Shown: piece by piece, positions 53,287-62,305 of the stretch
Numbering within the stretch: the stretch's first letter is position 1
Layout: each line of letters begins with the position of its first letter
NCBI RefSeq assembly: GCF_048264025.1
Contig: NZ_JBLXDN010000003.1
Span: 1 to 64,000, forward strand
Length of the DNA stretch: 64,000 nt
Direction of reading: 5' to 3'
From: Nitrincola sp048264025
Lineage (GTDB): Bacteria; Pseudomonadota; Gammaproteobacteria; Pseudomonadales; Balneatricaceae
Notes under the pieces: model-generated
Database searches by the model: none
What the model saw: only the letters and a program-made list of their open reading frames with translations
Told to the model about the DNA's origin: nothing
Program-made: the position numbers and the translations under genes

Positions 53287-55869
53287 ATGACTATGCTGCG
53301 CGACCGACTGGTATCGTTTTCCATCAACCATCCGCGCTGGGTGTTTGTGACCTTTTTATTCCTGGCGGTGATCGCTGCGATACAGCTTCCCTCTATCCAG
53401 GTGGATACCGACCCCGAGAACATGTTGCCGCATGATCAGGTGGATCGTCTGTACCATGAAGAGGTCAAGCAGCGCTTTGGTATGCACGATATGATCGTGG
53501 TTGGGGTAGTGAATGACAGCCATCCTGCCGGGATCTACAATCCGGCTTCACTGTCTGCCCTGCATAGTCTATCTGAATCAATTCTGACGCTGGACGGGGT
53601 GATTCGTCAGGACCAGATGGCACTGAATCTGGTAGATGATATTTCTCAGGAAGGCGTGGGGTCTATCCGCTTTAGCTGGATGATGCAGCAGCCGCCTGAA
53701 AATCAGGCTGAAGCGGATGCGATTCGTGATGCGGTAGAACGCTTGCCGATGCTGCAAAACACCCTGGTGTCCGGGGATCATCAGGCGGCGGGTATCTATG
53801 TGCCGATTACGCATAAATCCGAAAGTTACCGGCTGTCGAAAGAGATACAGGCGATTATTGATACCCTCGACAGTGAGGATGAATTCTATATGGCCGGTCT
53901 GCCGATAGCTGAAGATACCTTTGGGGTGGAGATGTTCATCCAGATGGCGATCTCGGCGCCCTTGGCCGGTTTAATGATTTTTATATTGATGTGGGTGTTC
54001 TTCCGCAGCTTTCTGTTAATCACTGCGCCAATGATCGTGGCTATGGGGGCTGTTATCATCACCATGGGACTGCTGATCGGGCAGGGCTTCAGTGTGCATA
54101 TCATGAGTTCAATGATCCCCATCTTTCTGATGCCGATTGCGGTAGTGGATTCGGTACACATTCTGTCAGAATTTTCTGATCGTTATAAACCAGGCGAAAA
54201 GCCGCGGGAAGCGCTTAAAGAGGTGATGGGGCACCTGTTTACGCCGATGTTGTTTACCTCGATTACCTCGTCTATCGGCTTTGCCTCCCTGGCCTTTACC
54301 CCAATACCGCCGGTACAGATTTTTGGTTTGCATGTGGCGTTTGGCATCATGCTGGCATTTGTGCTGACTATTTTGTTTGTACCGGCTTATATCATGAGCT
54401 TGTCGAATAAGCGTTTGGCACAGCTCAAAGACCATAATATTCAGGAAGATGACAACTCGTTACTGGGGCGGGTTTTGTCCTGGACTGGACTCTTTTCGGT
54501 CAAGGCTGCCAAACCCTTGCTGGCCCTGTTTATGGTGGTGATACTGATCAGTGCCTGGGGTGTGACTCAGATTCAGATCAACGATAATCCGGTGCGCTGG
54601 TTTAAATCAGATCATCAGTTACGTATTGCTGACCGGGTGATGAATGACCATTTTTCCGGGACCTATGACGCTTTTCTGGTGCTGGAAAAAGCGGATGCCA
54701 TACTCCCTCACCAGCAATTACAACAACAGTTAGAAAGTGCGCTGGATCAGGCTGATATAGATCCAGCCTTGCGGGCATCACTAGACGAAAAACTCAGTGC
54801 CGCTGAAGATCAGGATTTTGACCGTTACACCAGTGAGCTGGGAGCCTTGCTGGATCGGGCCTCTTATCAGGACCGGGATAACGAAGACTTCTGGCTGGAC
54901 CTGCTAGCTCTGGTTGAAACCGCCCAGGTAGAGGCTAAATATTTTCTTGATCCGGCTGTGCTCACGTATATGGACCAGATGATGATGACCCTGGAGCAGA
55001 GCGATGATATCGGCAAGATCAATGGATTACCCACACTGGTCAAAACGGTATTTCGTGAACTGAATGGCGGTGACGAGGCAATGTACCGGCTGCCTGAGAC
55101 AGCCCGGGGTACGGCACAGACACTGCTCAGTTTCCAGTCTTCACATCGTCCGGATGATCTGTGGAAAATGGTTACCCCGGATTATTTGTCCAGTTTGCTG
55201 TGGTTTCAGCTCAGTAGTGGTGATAACCAGGATGTCAGTCGGGTGATGCAGCAGGTTGAAGATTACATCGCCGCTAACCCGTTACCTGAAGGCCTCAGCG
55301 CCAACTGGGCAGGCATGTCCTATATTAATGTGGTGTGGCAAGAAGAGATGGTCAATGGCATGCTCAACAGTCTGATGGGGGCCTTTGTCATGGTGCTGAT
55401 TATGATGGTGGTGCTGTTCCGCTCAGTGAAGATCGGCCTGTTGGCGATGCTGCCTTTGAGTATCACCATCCTGTTCATTTATGGCCTGATTGGCTGGATC
55501 GGCAAGGATTACGATATGCCGATTGCGGTGTTGTCAGCACTTACCCTGGGCTTGTCAGTGGATTTCGCTATCCACTTCCTGGAGCGTGCGCGCGCGATCT
55601 ATCGTGAAACCGGAAGCTGGCCCGCGACGGTGGATGAAGTCTATAAAGGGCCATCACGTGCGATCAGCCGCAATGCTATCGTTATTGCTATAGGCTTTAC
55701 ACCGTTATTACTGGCGCCGCTGGTGCCTTATATCACTGTCGGGTTTTTCCTGGCCACCATTATGGCGGTATCGGCTCTGGTCACGATTGTGGTGCTGCCA
55801 GCCGTTATTGAGCAGATTAAAAACAAAGACCGCCTGTTTGGCGGCAAACAGGAGGCATCAGATGCATAG
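53287..55869 (+). CDS. MMPL/RND-family transporter
   Basis: 860-residue inner-membrane transporter: TM1 (about 17-35), a periplasmic loop, a first membrane block (about 210-370, with MIPIFLMPIAVVDSVHILSE), a large second loop (about 420-690), and a second block (about 695-850, ending in LGLSVDFAIHFLERARA and VTIVVLPAVIEQI). The SVDFAIHF segment carries the proton-relay acidic residue typical of MMPL/HpnN-type pumps. These usually move lipids or hydrophobic compounds to the outer envelope. GAGG lies before ATG 53287. It overlaps the LolA-like gene by 8 bases. Confidence 0.88.
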   Translation: MTMLRDRLVSFSINHPRWVFVTFLFLAVIAAIQLPSIQVDTDPENMLPHDQVDRLYHEEVKQRFGMHDMIVVGVVNDSHPAGIYNPASLSALHSLSESILTLDGVIRQDQMALNLVDDISQEGVGSIRFSWMMQQPPENQAEADAIRDAVERLPMLQNTLVSGDHQAAGIYVPITHKSESYRLSKEIQAIIDTLDSEDEFYMAGLPIAEDTFGVEMFIQMAISAPLAGLMIFILMWVFFRSFLLITAPMIVAMGAVIITMGLLIGQGFSVHIMSSMIPIFLMPIAVVDSVHILSEFSDRYKPGEKPREALKEVMGHLFTPMLFTSITSSIGFASLAFTPIPPVQIFGLHVAFGIMLAFVLTILFVPAYIMSLSNKRLAQLKDHNIQEDDNSLLGRVLSWTGLFSVKAAKPLLALFMVVILISAWGVTQIQINDNPVRWFKSDHQLRIADRVMNDHFSGTYDAFLVLEKADAILPHQQLQQQLESALDQADIDPALRASLDEKLSAAEDQDFDRYTSELGALLDRASYQDRDNEDFWLDLLALVETAQVEAKYFLDPAVLTYMDQMMMTLEQSDDIGKINGLPTLVKTVFRELNGGDEAMYRLPETARGTAQTLLSFQSSHRPDDLWKMVTPDYLSSLLWFQLSSGDNQDVSRVMQQVEDYIAANPLPEGLSANWAGMSYINVVWQEEMVNGMLNSLMGAFVMVLIMMVVLFRSVKIGLLAMLPLSITILFIYGLIGWIGKDYDMPIAVLSALTLGLSVDFAIHFLERARAIYRETGSWPATVDEVYKGPSRAISRNAIVIAIGFTPLLLAPLVPYITVGFFLATIMAVSALVTIVVLPAVIEQIKNKDRLFGGKQEASDA

Positions 55870-56668
55870 TTTATTGCGTAAAATGGCCGCAACCACGCTG
55901 AGCGCATTTTTCAGTCTGACAACGCTAGCCGCAGATATGACTGATGTGGATGACATCGTACGTCAGGCGAACATCGCCAGCTATTATCAAGGCAATGACG
56001 GTCGCAGTGAAGTGCGTATGACGATCACGGATGGTCAGGGACGCGAACAGCAACGCCAGTTCACCATTTTACGATTGAATGAAGAGGAGGGTGGTCGTCA
56101 GCATTTTTACGTAGCCTTCAGCCGTCCGGCCGATGTACGCGATACTGTGTTCATGGTAACTAAAAATATTGATCGTGATGATGATCGTTGGCTGTATTTA
56201 CCCGGTCTTGATCTGGTGCGTCGTATTTCTGCAGGGGATAAACGCACCAGTTTTGTCGGTTCGCATTTCTTCTATGAGGATGTATCCGGACGCCAACCGA
56301 CTGAAGATAACCATGTGCTGACAGAGACCACCGCCGAACACTATGTGGTTGACAGCACTCCGAAAGATACCAGTACAGCCGATTTTTCCAGCTACCGTGT
56401 GTGGATCAATAAAACCCACCTGTTGCCGGAGAAAATTGAATACGCCGATGCTCAAGGTGAAGTCTATCGCCGAGTGGAAGTACTGGCTGTGGAGGAAGTT
56501 CAGGGATTCCCGACGGTCATGCGCAGCCAGGTGAGTGATTTGCGTAGCGGTGGTCATACGGTGATGGAATTTGGCTTTGTATCCTATGATATAAGCTTAC
56601 CTGAAGACCTGTTCAGTGAACGCTCTCTGCGACGCCAGCCACGTGATTGGTTGCGGAGACCTGAGTAA
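55862..56668 (+). CDS. Outer-membrane lipoprotein-sorting-like (LolA-fold) periplasmic protein
   Basis: 268 residues. A signal peptide (about 1-23, MAATTLSAFFSLTTLAAD) is followed by an open beta-barrel domain: REQQRQFTILRLNEEEGGRQ, an RHFYVAFSRPADVRDTVFMV-like strand region and DDDRWLYLPGLDLVRRIS, typical of the COG2834-like sorting family that co-occurs with MMPL pumps. Presumed to carry a lipid or lipidated cargo across the periplasm. The true start is ATG 55862 (AGGAGG upstream), overlapping the transporter gene; its stop overlaps the next ATG (TAATG). Confidence 0.84.
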   Translation: MHSLLRKMAATTLSAFFSLTTLAADMTDVDDIVRQANIASYYQGNDGRSEVRMTITDGQGREQQRQFTILRLNEEEGGRQHFYVAFSRPADVRDTVFMVTKNIDRDDDRWLYLPGLDLVRRISAGDKRTSFVGSHFFYEDVSGRQPTEDNHVLTETTAEHYVVDSTPKDTSTADFSSYRVWINKTHLLPEKIEYADAQGEVYRRVEVLAVEEVQGFPTVMRSQVSDLRSGGHTVMEFGFVSYDISLPEDLFSERSLRRQPRDWLRRPE

Positions 56669-57960
56669 TGCGTTTACACCAGCTGCTGGGGTTGCCAGCA
56701 TTGCTTTTGCCCCTATTGTTGCAGTCCAGCCAGGTGTTGGCGAATGACTGGGATGATCCCTGGGCGGAAGAAGAGTCAACGCTGAGTCTGCATGGGTTTT
56801 ATGAGCTGGGCATGGGTGCGCGCATCAATCGTGATCCACTATTGGGTCGGGATATGACGCTGGGAGAAGCGCGTGCCCGTTATGAACTGAGTGATTATCT
56901 GGGTGATCTGCGCTGGAGTGTAAAAACCGACCTTTATGCCGATGGTGTCGAGGATAAGCTGCGTATTGATCTTCGTGAAGCGCTGGTGGATTTTGAGCTG
57001 GGAAATAACGTGGATATGCGCCTGGGGCAACAGGTACTCACCTGGGGCACCGGTGATATGCTGTTTCTCAATGACCTGTTCGCTAAAGACTGGCAATCGT
57101 ATTTTTCCGGGCGTGATGATGATTACCTAAAAGCGCCGTCATTCAGTGCTAAAGCGAGTTACTTTACCTCAGTTGCCAATCTGGACCTGGTGTGGACACC
57201 TGAATTTCAGTCAGACCGATTTATAAAGGGTGACAGGTTCAGTTATTTTTCCGCCATGAGCGACTCGCAAATGGCCTCACCCGACGGGCGTATCCGGCCA
57301 CAAACGCGTGATCGCTGGGGACGGGAAAGCCAATGGGCGGCTCGCCTGTATGGCACCGTCGATGCCACAGAATGGGCGTTATATGCCTATCGTGGTTACT
57401 GGACTCAGCCCTTGGGAATGACAGCGTCGGGTGAGGCTTACTTCCCCCGTCTGGACACCTATGGTGCCAGTGCGCGTGCACCACTGGCGGGTGGTATCGC
57501 TAATGCCGAAATTGCCTGGTATGAGGGCAGTGATGCCCAGGGTGATAATCCACGGATTCCAAACGATCAGCTACGGGTTTTGCTGGGGTATGATCGTGAG
57601 GTCATGACGAATTTTAATGCCGCCCTGCAGTATTATCTGGAGTGGACCCAGGATTATTCAGCATTGAAACGAAGTTGGCCGCTTGCGGATGGCCGCTACC
57701 GCCCGGATGAATACCGGCATTTGCTGACATTGCGCCTTACGCAGCGTTTACGCCAGGATAATCTGACCTTGTCACTGTTCACCTATTGGTCGCCCAGCGA
57801 TAAAGACTACTTCGTGCGTCCAGCCGTGAATTATCGTTTTGATGATCATTGGTTGCTCACTCTAGGCGGTAATTTGTTTGGTGGGCAGAAGCCACATACC
57901 TTCTTTGGCCAGTTTGCGGATGCCTCTAGCTTTTATGCACGGTTGCGTTACAGCTACTAA
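56668..57960 (+). CDS. Outer-membrane beta-barrel protein (DUF1302-like), partner of the MMPL pump
   Basis: 430 residues with a signal peptide (about 1-26, LLGLPALLLPLLLQSSQVLA). Alternating hydrophobic strands run throughout, including MRLGQQVLTWGTGDMLFLND and KDWQSYFSGRDDDYLKAP, and the C-terminus ends in the aromatic pattern ARLRYSY recognised by the BAM complex. It resembles DUF1302/alginate-export-like barrels. It is translationally coupled to the LolA-like gene, so pump, periplasmic carrier and outer-membrane barrel look like one trans-envelope route. The cargo is unknown. Confidence 0.78.
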   Translation: MRLHQLLGLPALLLPLLLQSSQVLANDWDDPWAEEESTLSLHGFYELGMGARINRDPLLGRDMTLGEARARYELSDYLGDLRWSVKTDLYADGVEDKLRIDLREALVDFELGNNVDMRLGQQVLTWGTGDMLFLNDLFAKDWQSYFSGRDDDYLKAPSFSAKASYFTSVANLDLVWTPEFQSDRFIKGDRFSYFSAMSDSQMASPDGRIRPQTRDRWGRESQWAARLYGTVDATEWALYAYRGYWTQPLGMTASGEAYFPRLDTYGASARAPLAGGIANAEIAWYEGSDAQGDNPRIPNDQLRVLLGYDREVMTNFNAALQYYLEWTQDYSALKRSWPLADGRYRPDEYRHLLTLRLTQRLRQDNLTLSLFTYWSPSDKDYFVRPAVNYRFDDHWLLTLGGNLFGGQKPHTFFGQFADASSFYARLRYSY

Positions 57961-58165
57961 GGGTTAAAGGGTTTTTGTATTTAATATTGTAAATAGCTAA
58001 TAATCGGTGCTTACCCTAATACTTTAGTGGTTATTCGCGACTAAAGTCGCTCTTGTGTGTATCGACTTCTCTCTCTGTAAGGGTATACCTTTACGACTCC
58101 CCGTGAAGTGCGCTGGAGTCGCACTTCAATCCCGTATTTAAAAGCATAAAAACAGAGAGAGCATT
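57961..58165 (+). promoter_or_regulatory. Dyad-rich leader upstream of NCS2-type permease
   Basis: Three dyads in succession: GCGAC-TAAA-GTCGC (58037-58050), the near-palindrome GTAAGGGTATACCTTTAC (58077-58094, 16 of 18) and GAAGTGCG-ctggagt-CGCACTTC (58105-58127, perfect 8-bp stem). The last loop contains GGAGT, complementary to ACTCC at 58096-58100, so a pseudoknot or alternative stem (CGACTCC with GGAGTCG) is possible. No known riboswitch class was recognised. The ATG follows 39 bases later. Confidence 0.5.
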
Positions 58166-59584
58166 ATGTTATATCAGCGTAAGCATGGTGAGGAGCACCC
58201 TTACTGGCCTGCCGGCCCGTTTAAGATACGTTTGCCGTTTATCCACTACCGCTGGGAAGTGGCGGAAACGATTCAGGCATTGGTCATGTTTGTGGTCGCT
58301 ATGGGGATGATTCCCCTGCTGGAACGCTATCTTGGCCTGCCTTATGACGTTGCTTTGGCCTATGTCGTAGTTTGCGGTATCGGCTTTATGCTGCCCAACC
58401 TGTTGGGGGTGCCCTTTGTGCCTGGCTGGATCACCCCGGCAATTCCCGTGGTGTTGCTGTTTATCGGTGATTTTGAACCGGGTCCGGATGCGATCCGTGC
58501 TCTGGTCGGGTTACAGCTGGTGGTTACCTTTATTTTTCTGTTTATGGGTATAACCCGACTAGGGTCAAAACTGGTTAACAATATCCCCAATTCTATCAAG
58601 GCCGGTATTTTGCTTGGTGCGGGTATTGCGGCGATCAGTGGTGAGATCAGCGAAGGCGGGCGCCTTTACAACACACCTATCTCGCTGGGGATCGGTGGTC
58701 TAGTGACCGTCTATGTGCTCTTTTCGCTTTCGTTTCGGGATTGGGTGGAAAAACATCGTTGGGCAAAGATCATTGCCAGCTACGGTATGGTACCGGGCAT
58801 GCTGATCACCATGTTTATCGGCTGGTCTATTTCTGAATATCCGTTACCCGCTGTACAGTGGGGTATCGAATTACCGGCATTTCATAAAATCTGGGATTAC
58901 CTGCCATTCAGTATCGGTTTCCCCGGCATAGAGCTTATGCTGGCTGCTATTCCAACAGCGATTATTGCCTATATCATTGCGTTTGGTGACATTATCGTCG
59001 GGCAAAGTTTGATTAAGCGTGTTGATCATCTGCGTCCAGATGAAAAAATTGAAGTGAACGTTGACCGCGTTCATCTGATCACCGGTATTCGTAATCTGAT
59101 ACATTCCTTCTTTGCGCCTTATCCAGGTCTTGCCGGTCCACTGTTTACCGGTGCTATGGCTACGATTGCTGAGCGTTACCGCTATGGCCGCAGTGCCATG
59201 GATACTATCTACTCCGGTGCCGGTGTGTTCTGGATTGTTGGATTCATTGCGCTGTTTCTGTTACCGCTGGTTACACTGTTCAAACCCGTTCTACCCATCG
59301 CGCTATCTATTACCCTGCTGATTACTGGCTACCTGTGTATTGCCGTTGCCGTTGAGCAGATCGACAATGCTACCTCTATGGGCGTAGCCGGTATCATGGG
59401 TGTGGTTCTGGCAACCCACGGTGCTGCCTGGGGCTTGGGGATAGGCTTTGTGCTGTGGTTGATGATTGAGCTGCGTGGCAAGCAGGCCTTGAAAGATCAT
59501 GCAGGGGAGCAACCGGATGAGCCTATTCATATTGAAGAGGAACCGGATCCAGAGGTTATTGCCGATGGAAAGCATCCCCATTAA
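58166..59584 (+). CDS. NCS2/SLC23-type permease (xanthine/uracil or related)
   Basis: 472-residue inner-membrane protein with about 12 to 14 segments. VAETIQALVMFVVAMGMIPL and the central SIKAGILLGAGIAAISGEIS and AFGDIIVGQSLIKRVDHLRP stretches resemble the two inverted repeats of the 7+7 fold shared by SLC23 and SLC26 carriers. The substrate-binding QNxGxxxxT of classical nucleobase permeases is not evident, so nucleobase transport is uncertain. Preceded by a dyad-rich leader and followed by a strong terminator: a single-gene unit. Confidence 0.75.
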   Translation: MLYQRKHGEEHPYWPAGPFKIRLPFIHYRWEVAETIQALVMFVVAMGMIPLLERYLGLPYDVALAYVVVCGIGFMLPNLLGVPFVPGWITPAIPVVLLFIGDFEPGPDAIRALVGLQLVVTFIFLFMGITRLGSKLVNNIPNSIKAGILLGAGIAAISGEISEGGRLYNTPISLGIGGLVTVYVLFSLSFRDWVEKHRWAKIIASYGMVPGMLITMFIGWSISEYPLPAVQWGIELPAFHKIWDYLPFSIGFPGIELMLAAIPTAIIAYIIAFGDIIVGQSLIKRVDHLRPDEKIEVNVDRVHLITGIRNLIHSFFAPYPGLAGPLFTGAMATIAERYRYGRSAMDTIYSGAGVFWIVGFIALFLLPLVTLFKPVLPIALSITLLITGYLCIAVAVEQIDNATSMGVAGIMGVVLATHGAAWGLGIGFVLWLMIELRGKQALKDHAGEQPDEPIHIEEEPDPEVIADGKHPH

Positions 59585-59603
59585 CAACTGACATCTCCTG
59601 AAT

Positions 59604-59636
59604 AAAAGCCGCACTGACAAGTTCCGTGCGGCTTTT
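59604..59636 (+). terminator. Rho-independent terminator after the permease gene
   Basis: 11-bp stem AAAAGCCGCAC/GTGCGGCTTTT, 11-base loop, with the T-run forming part of the stem; works on either strand. Confidence 0.85.
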
Positions 59637-59692
59637 GCGTTTGAGTAAGTAGCAGGGGTGCGAATCAGCGGGTAATGGGTTATATTCTTGGT

Positions 59693-60319
59693 ATGAATAA
59701 ACTTCCTCAATTACAGTTGGTTATAGTCACACTCTTGCTGTTAGCCCTGCTATCCGGTTGTGCGTCGTCACCACCGCCTGCCAGAGCGCAGGACAATATC
59801 TGTGACATCATTTCGCATGACCCTTCCTGGTATCATGCGGCTAAACAATCCGAGTCCCGTTGGGGGACGCCAGTCTCCACTCAGATTGCATTTATCCGCC
59901 AGGAGTCTGCCTTTCAACATAATGCCCGGCCTCCCAGACCTTATCTGTTTGGTTTGATTCCGATGCCAAGGAAATCATCAGCCTATGGTTATGCACAAGC
60001 CCAGGATGGCACCTGGGATGATTATCGGCGTGCGACAGGTAATCGATTGGCTCGGCGTAGCAGCATCGATGATGCGCTGGATTTTATCGGTTGGTATAAC
60101 CATATGTCACAACAACGTAACCGTGTTGCATTGAGTGATTCCTATAACCTTTATCTTAACTATCACGAAGGCCATACCGGCTTCAGAAATGCCAGCTATA
60201 ACGCCAAGCCTTGGTTGATCAATGTCGCCCGCCGTGTTGAGAGCCGGGCGCAGCTCTATGAGAGCCAGTTACCGGGTTGTCGATTGCCCTCAGGTTTGTG
60301 TCTCTGGCCATTTTGCTGA
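59693..60319 (+). CDS. Lytic transglycosylase-like lipoprotein (SLT fold)
   Basis: About 208 residues. A lipoprotein signal with lipobox LLSGC (cysteine near residue 23) anchors it, probably in the outer membrane. The SLT-type catalytic Glu is in IAFIRQESAF, followed by SSAYGYAQAQDGTWDDY, the YGYAQ variant of the usual GLMQ motif, and LYLNYHEGHTGFRN. It cleaves or binds peptidoglycan glycan strands. Two starts are possible (59675 and 59693); I prefer 59693 because it gives a normal signal length. Apparently a single gene. Confidence 0.82.
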   Translation: MNKLPQLQLVIVTLLLLALLSGCASSPPPARAQDNICDIISHDPSWYHAAKQSESRWGTPVSTQIAFIRQESAFQHNARPPRPYLFGLIPMPRKSSAYGYAQAQDGTWDDYRRATGNRLARRSSIDDALDFIGWYNHMSQQRNRVALSDSYNLYLNYHEGHTGFRNASYNAKPWLINVARRVESRAQLYESQLPGCRLPSGLCLWPFC

Positions 60320-60389
60320 GCCTGATCAGCAACAGCGCACTGAATCTCAGCTAAGATTAGGGTAAATAAGCTCAGCAAGGAGTGGCATC

Positions 60390-61313
60390 ATGACTAAAAT
60401 TTCAAAGCTATTGGTTAATCTGACCACTGACGAAAATACCGAAGGCCTGCTTGAGAAAGCTGTGCGTATCGGTCAGTCAACTGGTGCGGGTATCGAATTG
60501 TTCAAATGTGGCTATCAGTCGTATCCCAGTAGTATGAGCATGGTGGGGCCAGCCATACTTGAGAACCTTCAGCACCAGCAATTGCGGATGATGGAAGAAG
60601 AGTTGGATCAGATTGCGGCTTCATTCCGTCGTTTGCAGCCAGGTATCACTACGGATGTTGCCTGGGCCAGAGATATTTCCGATGGCGTATTGACCAAGGC
60701 TGCACGCTATCAACCGGATTTGCTGTTGCATGAAGTCGCTGAGCATCCGCACCTGTTGCATCGCATTTTGGTACCCCAGGACTGGGAACTGTTGCGTGAA
60801 GCCAAGGTACCTTTGCTGTTGTGTAAAGAGCGGCCCTGGCCGGATCGTATGCGCCTGGTGGCAGCGATAGATCCCTTCCATCTACATGATAAAGCGGCCG
60901 TTATGGATCATGAGATCCTGGCTCAAGCTCGGCTACTGGCCGAGAGTCTGGGAGCTGAATTGCATATATTGCATACCTATGCCTCCGTCCCTCAGTCAGC
61001 TATTTTTGATGACACTGTCATCGGTGATTTTGAGTCGATGCAAGTGCGGGTTAAAGAAGAGCATGAAGCACGGTTAGTACAGGTAGTCAAAGAGTTTGAT
61101 CCCGAGTTTGATCTGTCATTGCTGCACGTGATTGAAGGCGAAATCCACCAAAAACTACCCGAGTTCGTTCGCAATCAGGGCATGAATCTGGTGGTAATGG
61201 GGTCACTTGCCAGAGGCATGCTGGATCGTCTGCTGTTGGGCAGTAGTGTGGAAAGGGTACTGGATGTCGTACCCTGTGATGTGCTGGTGTTAAAGCCGGA
61301 CGCCGCTCAGTAG
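60390..61313 (+). CDS. uspE: Universal stress protein with tandem UspA domains, UspE-like
   Basis: 307 residues formed by two UspA units (about 1-150 and 155-305). The second unit carries the ATP-binding pattern in VVMGSLARGMLDRLLLGSSV; the first lacks a clear G-2x-G-9x-G(S/T). Length and layout match E. coli UspE. The product helps survive stress, but the mechanism is not established. AAGGAG precedes the ATG. The stop overlaps the convergent xthA by 7 bases. Confidence 0.88.
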   Translation: MTKISKLLVNLTTDENTEGLLEKAVRIGQSTGAGIELFKCGYQSYPSSMSMVGPAILENLQHQQLRMMEEELDQIAASFRRLQPGITTDVAWARDISDGVLTKAARYQPDLLLHEVAEHPHLLHRILVPQDWELLREAKVPLLLCKERPWPDRMRLVAAIDPFHLHDKAAVMDHEILAQARLLAESLGAELHILHTYASVPQSAIFDDTVIGDFESMQVRVKEEHEARLVQVVKEFDPEFDLSLLHVIEGEIHQKLPEFVRNQGMNLVVMGSLARGMLDRLLLGSSVERVLDVVPCDVLVLKPDAAQ

Positions 61314-62122
61314 TCAAACTCCGACCAGACAGGGGCATGATCAGAAGGTTTGATCATGCCACGTACGGCATAATCGATATCGCTTGCGATACAGGCTTGG
61401 GTTAATACCGGCGTGGTGAGGATGGCATCAATACGCAGACCGCGCTTGGGATCATCTTCAAAGCCTTTGCTACGGTAATCAAACCAGCTGAATTTGTCGT
61501 CTTTGTGTGGATGCACTTTACGGTAGCTGTCCTGAAGACCCCAGTGATGCAACTTGGATAACCACTCACGTTCTTCCGGCTGAAAGCTGGTCTTGCCGGT
61601 CTTGAGCCAGCGCAGACGGTTAGGTTCACCTATGCCGATATCGATATCTTCAGCCGAGATATTCAGATCTCCCATCACCACCAGTGCCTGTTCGGTTGAG
61701 TATTGAGTCTCTAATAGACTCAGCAGATCAGCATAAAACTTGCGCTTGGCTGGAAACTTAATCGGGTGTTCAATGTTTTCACCCTGTGGGAAATAGCCAT
61801 TGATCACTGTGTAGGTTTTTCCCGAGGCGCTGAGAAAGTCACCGGTGATGATACGCTTCTGTGCTATGTCATCATCATCCGGAAAGCCTTTTTCTATTCT
61901 TAGGGCTGGTTGGCGGGAAAGCAGGCATACGCCGTAATGAGTTTTTTGACCATGGAAATAGGCGTGGTAACCCAGTGCTTCGATTTCAGCCAGAGGGAAG
62001 GCTTCGTCAGCCACTTTAGTTTCCTGTATGCCAATTACATCCGGCTGATGAGTCTCAATTAGCGCTTCCAGTTGGTGTATACGCATACGGATACTATTGG
62101 TATTGAACGAAACCAGTTTCAT
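61307..62122 (-). CDS. xthA: Exodeoxyribonuclease III
   Basis: 271-residue AP endonuclease/3'-exonuclease. MKLVSFNTNSIRMRIHQLEA, the metal-binding Glu in IGIQETKV, Asp/Asn in MGDLNIS, LRIDAIL and the terminal PSDHAPV His follow the ExoIII pattern closely. It processes abasic sites in base-excision repair. The start at ATG 62122 is preferred over GTG 62131 on homology. Terminal overlap with uspE is 7 bases. Confidence 0.94.
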   Translation of the reverse strand: MKLVSFNTNSIRMRIHQLEALIETHQPDVIGIQETKVADEAFPLAEIEALGYHAYFHGQKTHYGVCLLSRQPALRIEKGFPDDDDIAQKRIITGDFLSASGKTYTVINGYFPQGENIEHPIKFPAKRKFYADLLSLLETQYSTEQALVVMGDLNISAEDIDIGIGEPNRLRWLKTGKTSFQPEEREWLSKLHHWGLQDSYRKVHPHKDDKFSWFDYRSKGFEDDPKRGLRIDAILTTPVLTQACIASDIDYAVRGMIKPSDHAPVWSEFDY

Positions 62123-62305
62123 AAAGCTCACTCTTGGATTGTCATAAGAGGCCCCATTCTAAAAGGCTTAGGTCGATCCGGCAAACTGATTGAGGAGTTT
62201 TTATTGATAGTTAATATTAATGGGTTTTTTAGCCTAACTAGATTGGTCAGTGTCAGGTTGCAGCGTGTATCCTAATCACTATTCTGAAAACCTGAGGAGT
62301 CAGTC

